Shown: positions 46,741 through 60,099 of the stretch, in pieces | Layout of the letters: every line of letters starts with the position of its first letter | Position numbering within the stretch: the stretch's first letter is position 1 | Assembly (NCBI GenBank): GCA_016859345.1 | Contig: CM029126.1 | Location: 17,305,027-17,369,026 of the forward strand | Source of the DNA: Istiophorus platypterus | Lineage: Eukaryota > Chordata > Actinopteri > Istiophoriformes > Istiophoridae | DNA: 64,000 nucleotides | Direction of reading: 5' to 3' | Position numbers and translations under genes: made by a program | The notes under the pieces: model-generated | The model's database searches: none | Told to the model about the DNA's origin: nothing | The model's input: only the letters and a program-made list of their open reading frames with translations

Positions 46741-49069
46741 CTGTCTTGGTGTCTCAGCAGAATTAAGCGTATTCCATCCGTTGATGCCGTTCACAACACT
46801 GAATGTTTTTCCTGCTACTCTTCATTTCATGCTATGGAAATTTCTTCATGCATTTGAGGAAAGCACCTTTACCTCCTATAGTTCTGGGGCAAAATAAGAT
46901 AAAAATAGATGTAACAGATGTTAGAGGGAAACCCATATAGTTTTAGCAAAAGGTGAATTTAATGATTTTCCTTTTTTCAATCATTGCTTTATTTTCCTGT
47001 AATTACAGAATTACAGAAGACCTTAATTAAATAAGACAGAGTTGTCCATTTTTTTTTCCCGGTGTAGTTTTGGTAATATGGCTCCTGTGATCTTTCACCA
47101 CAGAAAATGAAAATGTCTTAAACCAGCCTCCAAAAATGCATCTGTGAAGTACCATAAGAATGATGTCTACACGTCTTTTAACCTTCATTATTTGAAGAAT
47201 TGGTCTAATGTGATGTTATTTCCAACTTATGTATCTGCATCGCCAAAAGAAAAGTGCAGAGTGAAGTTCAGCCCATTAAATGGACCCAAGTTATCCTCAG
47301 GCCTCTTTTTGGGGTTTTATGAGGTTATATTTCTCTGACTCACTGGCACAGCTGAGCAGGGAAATCCTTCTCTTCACGGTCTAGTTGGGATGACTGATGC
47401 AAATATGCTGCTGCTGAGTCCAGACACTGACACCATCCTCACACTGACCCAGTTAGAGAGAGAGAGAGGGAGGGAGAGAGAGAGAGAGAGAGACAGAGAT
47501 GTTCCAAGTCATTTGTGACTTACATTTATTTTTGTGACTCTGCATGTTTTTAACTAGTTTCCAAGGCTATTATGGATTTTTAGCTGTGCTTGGCAGCTCC
47601 ATTATAAGGGAAGGAGGGAGAGATGCATTTCAGTTCATTTGTGATGTACTGTATGTTCTGAGTCACTGGACATTTTTTTCTGGGTATGCAAGAAAGAAAG
47701 AGGGCAGCTTCAGATCATTTGTGATGTATATGTTCTGTGCAACCACACCTGGTTTTCCTCTAGGCTATACTTTCCTAGATGACACATACTGTAGTTGTAT
47801 ACTTTGCATGCAAGTTCTCTGCTGGCCTTCTTTTTGACATTAAAGCAACTGTTAGGTTTGGAAAATTACCGTGATTTCTATAATTTTATACTCTTTTCAA
47901 AATTAAACATTGATATTCTACTCTCTTCGGGGAAGTTAACAGGGTCCAGGTAACTGTTCTTTCTATAACCTAAGATCTCCTCATACCTAAACATCGAAAA
48001 TATTCATGACCGTTTTCGGATCTGACACCTCTCTGGGTAGTTTAATTAATTTTAGCCAACAAAAACTACTTGGACAATGTAAAGGAAAGAAATCAAAGTT
48101 AATGTTGGTAGGCAACAGAATGTGTACTGTAGTGTTTTTTGCCAAAGTTTGTATGCCAAGTCTGTATGCCAAGTTATCCAAGTCTAGCATTGTTTCAAAG
48201 AGTAACTTACTTCTGGAGGTCATGTTTTGTGCTGACCTCCCGTTGTACTTCAGGAACCTATGACATCAATGTTCGATGTGGTTATAGGGGCAAAAAAAGC
48301 ACATGTCTGACCACACCCAGCCACAGCCGTCAGAGATGCTAGGTGTGGTCAGAGAGGGAAACGGGCTTGAAACTTTCAACCATAGTGGATGATGAAACAC
48401 TTTTTTAGAGCCTGGTGTTAGGTTACTCTCCAACAACATCACACTATGTCTCCCTTTGCCTCTGAGAGTCATTATTCTCATGGACATAACGGGGAACATG
48501 TCATGAAAACGTAAACGTAATCATTACTGCCATTTTGTCTTGATAGTCGACAGTCTAGAGAGAGACAGAAAAACAAGGGCAGATAGAAAGACAGGGGTTT
48601 GACATGACAAGATAGCAGGGGCTAATAAAGAGAATATTATGTTATGCATGAACACAGGTCATTTTTAAGTGTTGGAACTCAAGACAAAATCTTGTCAAGG
48701 TTTCTCTAAACCATTAACCCCTTCTGTTGTCACTTATCAATGCCATAAAGGACAGTCTTCTGTGTGTGTGTATTGTGTGGTGATCGTAATTGCATGAATA
48801 TAAATATCCTTCAAAGGTACAAGTCATATGACCCTCTCTCTCACCTGTGTAGGTTTAGGCTTCCACTGTTCTTGTTTGTATTCCATGTGAGTGATGCTGG
48901 TCTTACTGCTCGTTAACCTTTCCTAATATGACCTGCATGTATTAATAACGCTCAGGGGGAAAGGTCAGTCGATGCATGTGTGTGTTTGTGTAATTGTTTG
49001 TCACAGGGAATGCTTATGGAACCTATAAGTGGTTCAGTATAGGAGGTATATGGGCTTGTCAGTGAGCTG
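46741..49069. other. Intergenic, no gene seen
   Basis: Contains a GA-rich run at 47454-47492 and three copies of TCATTTGTGA at 47509, 47635 and 47715 within similar context. The open frame at 47544-47837 overlaps these and is unrecognised. Confidence 0.5.
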
Positions 49070-49450
49070 GTGCCGGTAAATTGAATTTGCTCTTAATAAT
49101 TAACCAGGACTGATGGTTTGATGTTGCAGTGCACTTGCTTTTCCTGGGCTCCAGGCTAATGATGATATGCAATCAAATGTATTACATATCACCATGTGTG
49201 TCCACTGTTGTAAAGTCGCTGCTAGGTTAAAATACCCCTGCTCTGCAATTTGAGTTTATGTGAAAAAAAAGCATTTTGAGCCAGTGGCAATTCATTACAT
49301 AGATTTTTACCAGAAATTCGGTCATGCCATCTTCATTTGCACAGAATCACTGTGGCCATGGATTTAATTGCAGTACAGATATAAATTATGTAATTGAATT
49401 GAGTTTGACCTTAAGGGTTATTATAATGATTGTAAATGCATATACCTGAG
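49070..49450. promoter_or_regulatory. Candidate conserved non-coding element
   Basis: Unique AT-rich sequence with many homeodomain and POU-like cores (TTAATAATTAACC, ATGATATGCAAT, TTTAATTG). It has no repeats and no ORF. Texture only. Confidence 0.3.
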
Positions 49451-50449
49451 CTGAGTACCCAGGTTAGGGGGTTCGAATTGATTGTCTCATTGAGATGTTG
49501 CATGCTGAGTCCAGGCTGACCTTTTTAGTGTGATAGTGCTCAGAGAATGGCTCTAAAAAAACAGACCAAAGACAAACTAATAGCACCTTTTTTCATGCTT
49601 GTGGAAAAGCTGCTTTATATAAAACAGCAGAGAGAAATAAGAAAATGAGAGGGTGCAAAATAATCTTATGGGATGACATGATGGTCTTATATATCTTCCC
49701 TAAGTCTTTGCAAGAAATCAAACAAGTTGATTTCATACATTGGAAAACTAGTTCTTTAATACAATAATCACATTGGAATGACTTTAGGAAGGTCTGCTTC
49801 ACAGGGAAGGAGGAGTAAGTGCAGTCATCTCTTTCAATGTATATATGAGCATGTGTACATTGCACTAGGATGGAGTTAAAAAAACAGAGCCCATCCTTTA
49901 AGAAATAAAATGTAAAGCGCAACATGAGTTTTTAATTTGATCAGAGCTAGTGAAAATGAATAATTTGAGTCGAAACACACCTAATGCCAGTCCTTGTAAA
50001 TCCAGTTAAGCACGACTATCTGCTACGATATCCAACACTGGTTGTGCCTGTTACAGCAAATTTGGTCACTTGGGTGACAAATGGATGAAAGTTCTTTGTT
50101 TTCAAGATGAAAATAGCAAACAGGGCAGGTGTTAAAGACAGTGCACAAAAGGTGTATTTGAGTGTCAGCCTGTACATGGTTGACTACCCTGTGACTGTGA
50201 ATGATTCACTCAATCGTTGCCTCACCATTAAGGCAACAGTGCCACCCAAAATCCCCCACTTACTTGCAGGTTTAAAATATACCTGTTAACTAGCCTGTTT
50301 GTTGTGCAGATCAGTGACTTTGGCGTGTCAGAGCTTAGCAACACACACGCAAAGTTCAGCTTTCGTTTAATTGCAAGCCACCAAAGACCCGAATTTGCGC
50401 CCCAACCCATGTTTTAAGAAAAGAGCCGACACAACCCATTGCAGATGAA
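49451..50449. other. Intergenic, no gene seen
   Basis: Unique sequence. Open frames at 49593-49925 (minus) and 50107-50289 (plus) are unrecognised. A GGTTCGAATT motif near 49470 recalls a tRNA B-box, but no A-box or cloverleaf was found. Confidence 0.45.
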
Positions 50450-50720
50450 CATTTCATGTTTTCTCGGTGTGTGATTTCCAATCTGACTGAGGCCCGATAA
50501 AGCCGACATTGCTGTTACTCATTCCCTCAGATCCCCTGCCTCCGTCTCTCCTAATCAGATTTCTCTGGTTGGGTTATTTATCATCGCCAGCTCCGACTGT
50601 GAGTGATGCTTGGCTAATGGGTTTAGCATTCAAATCTGCTGGCTTGATGCGACACAATTCCAACAAGGGTTGTCATTCCTGTGGCAGCAACAGCTTCAGA
50701 GTGCCATAAATAACAAGGAA
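50450..50720. promoter_or_regulatory. Candidate conserved non-coding element or exon-like block
   Basis: Balanced unique sequence. An acceptor-like CATTCCCTCAG is at 50521-50531 and a GTGAGT donor core at 50599-50604, which would bound a short exon of about 68 nt. The reading frames have no recognised domain. An enhancer is equally plausible. Confidence 0.25.
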
Positions 50721-52907
50721 ATGACACTGTTGAAATATACATTCAGGGAATGGTTGTTTTTACATTTGGTTAGTTTTGTGTTGATTTTAAAGGTGTTAAA
50801 CTGAAAAAGAGACAAAGAGGCAGAAAGTGAGAAAGAAAGAGGTGAGGAAAGGGTAAGTTAAAATAACTTGAACGTTTTTGCTGTTAGGAGATAAAATAGA
50901 TAAAAGTGAAGATGTCCATCCATGTTTTCATCTATTTGTCCATCCATCCATGAACCATTCATTCTTTTTTGCCTGTTCATGACTCACCAATGACAGCAAA
51001 TGAACAAACACACGCAAAGAAAACAAAGTACAAAACAGATAAGCTCTCTGACAGTGTGGTGAGGACATGCACACCGATGACGCTATGTGATTCTGAAAGA
51101 CAGTTATGGTTATTACAGTAATTATAATTCATAAACCAACAGCTGTGAGAAATTGTGTCTTCCATCTTTTTTCATGACTGCATCTGCATTGTTTGGTAAC
51201 ATCATGTGGTAGTTGGTCATCAGACAGGCTCTTGTGTCTTTTTGTATTTGTATAATCTGCAGTGATGACAGATGTTTAAATTACAAGACTGCTGTTAGTC
51301 AGTCTTCATCCATTTTGTTCGTTATATGATATGTGGCTGAGTCAGGTGTATCATTTTCTAATGTCTAATCTAAGAAAATGAATTAACTGAAGCAGAGATA
51401 ATGAGACGGTGTGCACGTGTGTGTATGTGTGTGTATATGTGTCAGACTCTTCAGTCTCCACTGCCCTGCCACCTTTTCCATGTAAATAGCTCCGTATTTA
51501 TGCATGAAAGGTTTTATGTGACTCAGGGGTAACGTTGTGTACACCCTTATCCCTTCATTGGTCATCAGTACCCTACCTACAAATACTTACCTCAGATATA
51601 ACAGTCGAAGGAAAGAAGGTAAGGTTTTTTTTTTTTAATTTTTTAAATTTTTTTTTACTTAGAATTAAAATTTTACACTGAAGGTCAATGTGAAGACAAG
51701 TGATACTGCAAACATCTTACCTTTTTGATTTCAACCTTTATTTCTGCTCCTTAATAGTTTCCAAAGCATGTAGAATTTGTCAATAGATTACTGATCAACC
51801 TTACCCATGGACCTGCAGGTATAATTTCAAACAAGTTTGGACATGTATGCCTTCTCTAATGCTATGCAGTTTGCATTGTTGTTACTTGATTTTGTTCCAG
51901 GATTCAGGGTTTTGCATCTCTGTTAACGGTTGAAGAACCGGTGTTACAAGTATGTTGCAGCACATCTGTGTGCAACCTGCTAATCAGGTAGATTTTCACA
52001 AGGTGTGAAGCACTTTCATAAAAGTGACATTATCATTGGCTACGTGTGTGTGTGTGTGTTTTTTTTTGTGTGTGTATGTTTTCCGGTCTAGACTAGTCTC
52101 AGCTGATGTTATGATGATCTGTATTGACAAACCAGAAGAACGTGTGTGTCTAGTCTTGATTAGAAAGTAAAAATCATTTGACTGCATTTCACAATACAAT
52201 TGTTTACAGTTGTTTCAGTTACATAATACCTTAACTCTTATTTACAGATTATAGGGATAAGCATTTTTCTTAGCAGTCTTTTACTGCGTTCCTCCTGCCT
52301 TTCACCTCCACACTCTCCTCCACTTTTTAGTGCCTCGTTAGTCCTTTCAGTAGTTGTAGCAATCTTACACTGTCCATCTCTAATCTTTTTACTTGCAATG
52401 GCTTCTTTGCTGGATCTGATTGTTTTTCCCTCTTTTTTCCTTTTTAAGTTCCCAGCTGTGCTGAATGACAGTGGAATTTAATAACAAAATAAACAATCAG
52501 TTATAATTATTCCTTTTCTGAATGCATGTTTGCTCTTTAATTAATCCCGCCAAACACTGATGCTTCTCATATCACTCAGTTAACGGAGTACCCGGCAATA
52601 TTTGTTCATACACAGTTAGTTTGCATCATTCAAGAAAAGCTTAAATGACATTTAACTTTCACAGCAGGTCCATATTTTGATCCTTCATATGGGTTAATAA
52701 GTTGACAAGCCCTTGTGTTCATGTATCATTTTGAGTTAGTGGCAGTTTGTGTGTGTTTGTTTGCACAAATGCTGTGTGTGTATGATATGTGTCCCAGCAT
52801 GACTTCAAGTCTCCCACTTAGCTTTGTAATTACCTTTTTACAGCTATGACTGTTAATTGGAGTATGGGAAAATCACTGCTGTATGCATGCACTCACTCGC
52901 ATGCACT

Positions 52908-52946
<39 letters not shown>

Positions 52947-54594
52947 ACGCACACAAAAACACACAGAGACATACAGACACACAAACAAACATATTCACAA
53001 TTGAACTGTCGGGGCTCTTAAGTGTTTAATTAAGTTAAAGCTCTACAGTGACATTTACTGGTATTTTTCTGATAAAATTTTCCATTTATCATTTGCTGAA
53101 ACTGATTCTTTGTGCATATTGTAAACCCCTTAGAGAAGGAAGTTACTTTTGACAACCTGTTGGTTCTATTGTTGGAGAATTGTGCATATACGTTAAAGAG
53201 CAAGTGAGAAACATCACTGTTCATAGTGAGAGACAGGCGGTAACTCCTGACGACTGTGAGGAAGTTTTTAATTGAATGTAGCCAATGGTAATTAATTTTC
53301 ATTATTACATCTTTTATTACATACCAGGTGTAAAGCAGTTGTCAACATTTGCGACAGGGGTCAGGAGGCTAAAATTTGATGACCTAATAACCTTTTACAG
53401 CTTGACCAGTGATCGACTCTGAAACCATAATTAAGGACATGACATCGACATTTAATGTCAGTCTCTGAATCATGAAAACTTCTTTGAGACCATTTGGTTG
53501 GCAAAGTTCTTTACTTCAATAAGGCTGCCGAACTGAATAAATGCAAGAAAATGTGAAATACATATATTTTTTAACATGATACTTAGTTAAATCTAGACTT
53601 TAGAGGACTCATTTAGTCGTTACAGTTGAGCTGTGTGCCTGTCTTGGAGTACTGTATTGCAAGGGTATTTAGGACACAAAGAGAAAGAGAGAACATGTAC
53701 AATCATAGCCTTGGGGTTGTTTCACAGGTTCGCATATATCTGAGTGTCAGTGAAACAGAAGAAGCAGCCAGTTTATAGATAGCGGTGAGTTCAATAAAAC
53801 TGGCTTTCTGTATGTAAAGCTGCCAACAAATCCACTGTGTCTACTTCACATCGCCACTCCACCTCACAGCTCACTGTGAATCTTTCTCTTCTCTCTATCT
53901 GCCGAGCTTTCTTATCCTCCAAGTTCACTTCTGCCTATGTGACTGTTTTCATTTCTCATCACTTGTCTGTCTCAGTTTAAAGAAGTTCTTAAATCTGAAA
54001 AACATTCAAGGAGTGAATATTCACGTTGAGTGATCCTCACCTGTAATACAAAGTTGCTAAAGGGGGATTTATTTATATCAGAATGTCACAAGCTCTTGCA
54101 TTAATACAGACTTTGACAGACTCAAAGATGAATATTCATTTTCTCATTTCACATTGCTGACAGTGACAGAAGCAGAGGGACAGAAGAGTGTAGGAAGACA
54201 GAAAGATGAATATCAACTGGCAAACGTTATAAAACTCAATTTTATTTCAATTACAGTGTCAAAGAATGTCCCTTTATTACAATTTCTGACAGAACAAATC
54301 TCTCATGTGCATAAAAGAGGAAAAAAGGAAAGCAAGACATGCAAAGACAGACTAGCAAAACAGACATTTATTTATAGGAACTGCCACAGATTATTACTTG
54401 AAGCACATGTTTTGGGCTGGTCAGCCAGTTCCTATGGTGAACCCACATGTTCTTTAATTTACATCTTTCTGTCTCTGCCTCTTTTGCTAGTCTGTGCTAC
54501 TGTGTGTGTTTATAAGAGAGAGAGAAATAGAAGGAGAGGAGATATACACAAAGACAGAATGTACGATTGTGGCCAAGGCTGAGTCCATTCCTCA

Positions 54595-54596
<2 letters not shown>
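50721..54596. other. Intergenic, no gene seen
   Basis: AT-rich unique DNA with small GT (52044-52060) and CA (52914-52941) repeats. The open frame at 54154-54582 has no recognisable domain and begins with a non-ATG codon. Confidence 0.55.
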
Positions 54597-54666
<70 letters not shown>

Positions 54667-54690
54667 TGTGTGTGTCTGTGTGTGTGTGTG
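54597..54690 (+). repeat. (GT)n microsatellite, longest in the window
   Basis: About 34 perfect GT units to 54664, then GT with CTGT interruptions. Confidence 0.97.
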
Positions 54691-57600
54691 AGTGCAAGTC
54701 TCTGTGTATGTAACTTTGTGACAAGAAAGCCACAGATTATTGCACATGAAATGTTATTCATACAAAGCAGCTCTACCGTGACTATCCCCCTGCTACAGCA
54801 CTCAACAGCCTATTGGAGAAACACAACAGAACAAATCTCAGTGAAAATAACAGTCTGCAAATCTCACAAGGGATATTCTCTCTCACCTCTCTTCAATTCT
54901 GGTTTTACCTTTTTTTTCCCCAGGGGAGGTTCTTCTTGTAGATGACAATGGAAAGGTTTTTTTTAATTAACAGAGGTTCTATGTGTATGTGTCTGGGGAT
55001 GGGTTATAGTATAGTATGAGTGTGGTGTGTTACAAGAAACCATTACATGCAAAAAAGAGGTGTGAAGAAATGTTTGTAAAAGTCTTTAGGTTTAGTTTAG
55101 TCATACAGCAGAGTGATTTTAGATTGACGAATGAAGAGCTTAATGATGAATATGGTCATAGAATCTGTTCACAAGTAAAATACATAGTCTTGATCTTTTG
55201 CACTGTTAACATAACGGGGATATTACAAATGTCATAATCTGCATAAACTCTCATTAGTTTTGCTACTTAACTAGCTGATTGAAGCTATTTGGTGGATCAT
55301 GTAGATTCTCCAGCTCCTGGTGAAGGTGGTGGCTTTGTCGTTAAGTTACACTGTAGAGACAAACTCAAACGTATGAACTCACATGGGCACTGATTTCTCT
55401 GGTCCAATTCTTTACGCTAGTTTTCCTTCCCTGGGAATGGCCTTCCCCTCACAGAGCAACACAGCTACTCACAGATCCCTCTCCGCACTGAATCACATAT
55501 CTTTTCCCATGACCACCTTCCTACCCACTTTGAATCTCATAATTTTTTTTAAACTTAACTCTAGAAAGTGACCATACCTCTTAAATATGCAAGTCAAAAT
55601 CTGCACAGTGCCGCTATCAGTAAGAATGAGGTTGATATTTAACCTTAGTCTTTGCTGCACAAGCAGTTCTTCGCTCCACCTAACAATTGTTGAGAAGTGC
55701 CACATAGTCAAACATTATCCAAGCCACATTTGGAGCAGCCAGAGCATGTACAAAAATTCAATTTTATTTGGATCATTTTGAAATGATGTAGATCTCTTTT
55801 TGTGTTAACCCCACTTTGTCTTCTCCTATGTGTTTTCTGAGCTTGTGATCACATTAGATCCAGAGTCAGAGGATGATGAACAATGAGGGAAAATGACACA
55901 AATGCAGAGGTAAACTAGCAGTCGCAGGCAAGTGCAGCTAATATCTCTGCTCTAAGTGCATATACTTTGGTCAATTATGACAAGGATTCTTATTTGCAAC
56001 ATAGTCCTACTTAAAAAGTTAAGATGTCCTGCGGGTTAACAACATAAGGAAAATGAATTCAAATGAAATCAGAGTCTGACTAAAAAAAGTTACTATTAAT
56101 ATTCTGGTTAAAATGCTGTATTTTACAGAACTTGACTTTTTCAAAAACCCAGCTTTTCTTGACTGCTGGCAGATATTCCAAAAATGCAGGAAAGGAGAGA
56201 TAAACAGCTGTAATTTCATTGCAGTGAAGAAACACAGAAACAAGCAGTCCTCATTCTCAGGTCACCACAGTTCACTGTTTCCTCCCTCTTTTACAATGTC
56301 ATTCATTTGGCTCCTCCTTCTCCTTTCGCATCTTCTTCTCTTAATGTCAGTTATCCTCTCCCATCGTGGCTGATTTTTTTTTCCTGTTTCCAACCATCTG
56401 TTTCTAAGCTGGATCTTGTTATTTTCTCCAAACTTTGTTGTTCTCTACATCTCCTCTTTTTCTTAGTTGTCTCTGTGATTTCTTCCCTCTGTTTTCTGGT
56501 TTTGTCTGTGTAATCTCTGTGATCTCTATGTGAGTTGTTTATAACTCCTAAATGTGCCACTTCCCTACTCTGACTCATTTTCCCTGAGTAACAGTGCAGA
56601 GAGAAATGGATTTATTTTCATGGTTCTCCAGTACACTTTTATCTCCCTCTAGATTTTTTTTATGGCAGTTTAGCTTTGTGGTAAGCGTTTTCTCAAAAAA
56701 TTTATATATATATATATATGTAATATACATTTTTCCCTATATTGCCAAATGTCCAATTGTGTTTTGATATGCAATGTGTTTTATTGTGGCTACTGTTAAA
56801 GCTGTTGCTTTTACTGCTTTCACATACTTTTAGCTGTACTGCCATGGTGAAAATGTTTGTATAATTCATAATCCATGAATGAAATTATTTATTTGTTTAT
56901 ATTAAATTGAATAAATATGTATGTTATTGGTTATTGGAACTAAGAAGGCTCTTTGTGTCAGAGCAATAGTTCTAAGCTGCTAAAAAAAATGTAAAGCACA
57001 TCCTTGCATGGCTCATTGCTCAACTAAAATTCTGGTAATACACTGGTGCAATAAGAGTCGGCAAAACCGTGCAAGACATATTCTTTTAATAAATAAGATT
57101 TAAATGTTATGTTTTCTCTGAGCAAAAGTCCTTGAACAGGGGCTAGACAAGTGGTGGTTGCTAGGCAACATGCAAGTGGTAACTATGGGCTTGACATGTT
57201 AATTTTGAAACCTTTCTAACGTAGTTCTATCTGTTTTTTTGGACATTTAAAAACCACATAATTTAATCAAAAATCCAGGAAACAAGCTATTTATGGAATC
57301 GTTCATTTTTTCCATAGCAGTGTGTACAGTATTATTACAGTTAGTGACTTAGTCTTGCTAAAATGAATAAAGGGCAAGCATTTCAGCACTTAGGAACAAT
57401 GCATTCGAAGCCCCATAATGGCATGGATGAATATTAAAGGGATTTTTCAATTTCAGATTTCCTGTAGGACTCTTAGAAATGCTGCTTGGTGGCACGATTC
57501 CACTGCTCAGTGCACACAAGGTAAACATCTTTACTGAAAAGAAATGAGCCATATTTCAGTCCAACACTACTGCCTTGTATTCTGAAAGAGGAGACAGAAA

Positions 57601-60024
57601 AGACAGCTGAAAGAATGGCCCATGTAGTCTGCCTTTGACGCTTATGATGCCTTCGACTTTTTAACCCCAACTTTCATTGGACGAAGGAGTCCTTCTCTCT
57701 GTCCGTCTCCTTCCCTCATTTGCTCTCCTCTGCGTCTGTCACACACACTAAACCCCTCCCCACCTCTCTCTCTGTCTCATTACCTCTCTCTATCCCCCCC
57801 GCACACACTCGCACAATGCCTTTCTCTCTTTCCTCAGTGCCCCTGGTCATTTTCAGTTGGTGATTGAACTGACTCTAAAGCTCGTATATATGTGTGTGTG
57901 CTTGAAACAGGAGGAGTGAGAAAGAACGGAAGATCCAGTGGAGAGGACAGGGCAATAGAGAGTAACAGGATGAGAGCTGAACCATGTGAACCCTAGAGAG
58001 TGCGAAAGATGCGATAGAAAATGAGAGGGAGAACTGTACAGCTAGACCTTCCCTCCACCTGGCATTTCCTTTTTCCTTGCAGCCTCTTCTCTGCTTCTCC
58101 GTCTCACTGAACTTCTTCCTCTGTGAACTCTGTATTAGAATGACTAGAACCAGTTAGTCTTTTACAGTGCCATGCCCCATTTAGTATCGTTGCCTAATTG
58201 CTTCAAGATGTTGCACAAGTCCACATGCTTTGCGGCAAAAAGTGCACACTGAGTTTCATAAATGTAGAACTTTTTGAAGCCCTTTCTATCGGTCTCTCTC
58301 TCTGGGTATATCAGTCATTCTCTCTATGCCTCAGCTGTCTCGTATCACTCCCTTCCTCTCCTTATATTCCTCTGCCACATAATTTGAGATGGAGCACAGT
58401 GAAAAAAGTCCTGAGGTAGTCTGACCCACCGTTGAACCTTTGCCTGCTTTGAAATATTGCTGCAACACAAGCTTTTCATTTCATCTGTGAAAAAAGCCCC
58501 CAACCCCACCCCACCCCCTTTTTTAATGTGTTGTGTCTTTCACCACAAATGGACGTCAGTGAAAAGATCAAGTCCAGTGCCATTAATGTGTGTAACATGC
58601 GTGCTTTTTGTGTGTTTGTCCACCTTGGTGCCATTGATGTATATGATGATTGTGTGTCTGCATGGGGCCCATTTGTGAGATAAGGGTAGCTATAGCAGAG
58701 ATAAGGGCCGTGCAGAAAGAGGCTTTGTTTTGGCCAGACATGGTGAGAGGTGTCACAGACAGTTATAATGATTTATTTGGTCACACTTTAAACACCTCTT
58801 ACTGCAAAGTATACCCTGAAACACACTTCCCATGCTATCCCATTGAGCTTATGTACTCAAACACTTGTTCAAGAGTTATTGTCTATTGCACAAAAAGGGA
58901 GAACCAAGTAGAATTTGATCACTGAAAAAGATTTTCACTCAATTGCTGGCTCCATCTACGAGTTGGTGCTTTTATTAAATCAGATGCTAAGTTATAGTTT
59001 TGTTCAGGTGACGCCTCAAACTTCAGTGCGTTGTGGGAGTCTGAGATGGCACTCATGGCTGTAGCCTGTATCCAAAACTTTTTAACATCATAACATATGA
59101 ATTTGTTTTTGGAATGGATTTCTTTTCAACCCAGTAAAGATAGAGTTGAGGTAGATTTCTTTTGAATACATGTCTGCAAATACAATTTTAATTTCAGAAA
59201 GCAGAACATCTTTTATTTTTAATAGTTCCTATATTTAGAAACACTGAGAATAAAGCAGGTTTAAATATCATATACAGTGAGCTGTTGTTTCAAGGTAGAT
59301 TGAGGGAAAGCTAAACTGAATTAAATGAGCCTATGCACAGCCTGAAACCGAATTTAAATCTACCAGCTGTCTACCTCATGTACTCTGTTTTAACATTACC
59401 GTGAAATGCCTGGCTATCAAAGATGTTTTTAATCATAATTGTTATCACTTAGTATGAAATTCTGTAAAAAGGGCATAGTGAAGCATTTCCATTATTTGTG
59501 ATGATAAATCCCATTATAAATCCTTGTCAGGCCAGTGTGAACATAACAGTCCTTTTGTTGTGGACAAAATGAAGGGTTATGGTGATTGAGAGAGAAATTA
59601 AAGGTTATAAATGAAATTGAGTATTTCCTGCATGAGGACATTTAGGAGATTGAGATCGTAATCATTACTGTTGTGGCTGACAAAGAGTAAAATGGGCATG
59701 GGGGTCCATTGTCTAGCCTAAATGAAAAAGTAAGGACTTGACATTGCAAAGGTTAGACTTATGGCAAGAGTGAAGGAAGGAAAGAAAGGGGGTGTGGATA
59801 GAGATAGATGGATGGGATGAATGAAGGTTGAGGGGGAGGAGATGATGGAGATATGAAAAGGGAAATAAGGGGGAAATACGTGGGGGGGGGTAGGAAAGAG
59901 CTGGAGTTTTAGAGAGGTAGTTAGTTTGCTGACAGCAAGAAAAACCTGGCCAGGTTGATTTAATAGGTCTCTGGAAGGGCATTCATTTGACACGGTTGAC
60001 TGGCCTGTGCCAGCCCTGACCACT

Positions 60025-60027
<3 letters not shown>
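54691..60027. other. Intergenic, no gene seen
   Basis: Unique AT-rich DNA with a (TA)n run at 56703-56719 and pyrimidine-rich stretches at 57690-57840. A perfect RFX X-box palindrome lies at 57157-57169. Open frames such as 58650-58925 are unrecognised. Confidence 0.55.
57157..57169. promoter_or_regulatory. RFX X-box palindrome
   Basis: GTTGCTAGGCAAC matches the X-box pattern RYYNYY-N1-RRNRAC at every position. RFX factors control ciliary and some neuronal genes. No promoter is visible next to it, so it may be distal or a chance match. Confidence 0.35.

Positions 60028-60091
<64 letters not shown>
60028..60091 (+). repeat. (CT)n microsatellite, about 32 units
   Basis: Perfect CT run. Arg-Glu frames on the minus strand through it are artefacts. 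Confidence 0.97.

Positions 60092-60099
<8 letters not shown>

Noticed and set aside
49440..49530. tRNA-derived SINE or tRNA gene suggested by GGTTCGAATT
   Set aside because: No A-box at the proper distance, no cloverleaf, and no SINE tail.
54154..54582. 142-codon plus-strand frame with a hydrophobic segment
   Set aside because: Non-ATG start, no known domain, and no promoter or splice context. Length alone is within chance for this amount of DNA.
54497..54945. Cys-Val and His-Thr repeat frames
   Set aside because: Artefacts of the long (GT)n microsatellite.
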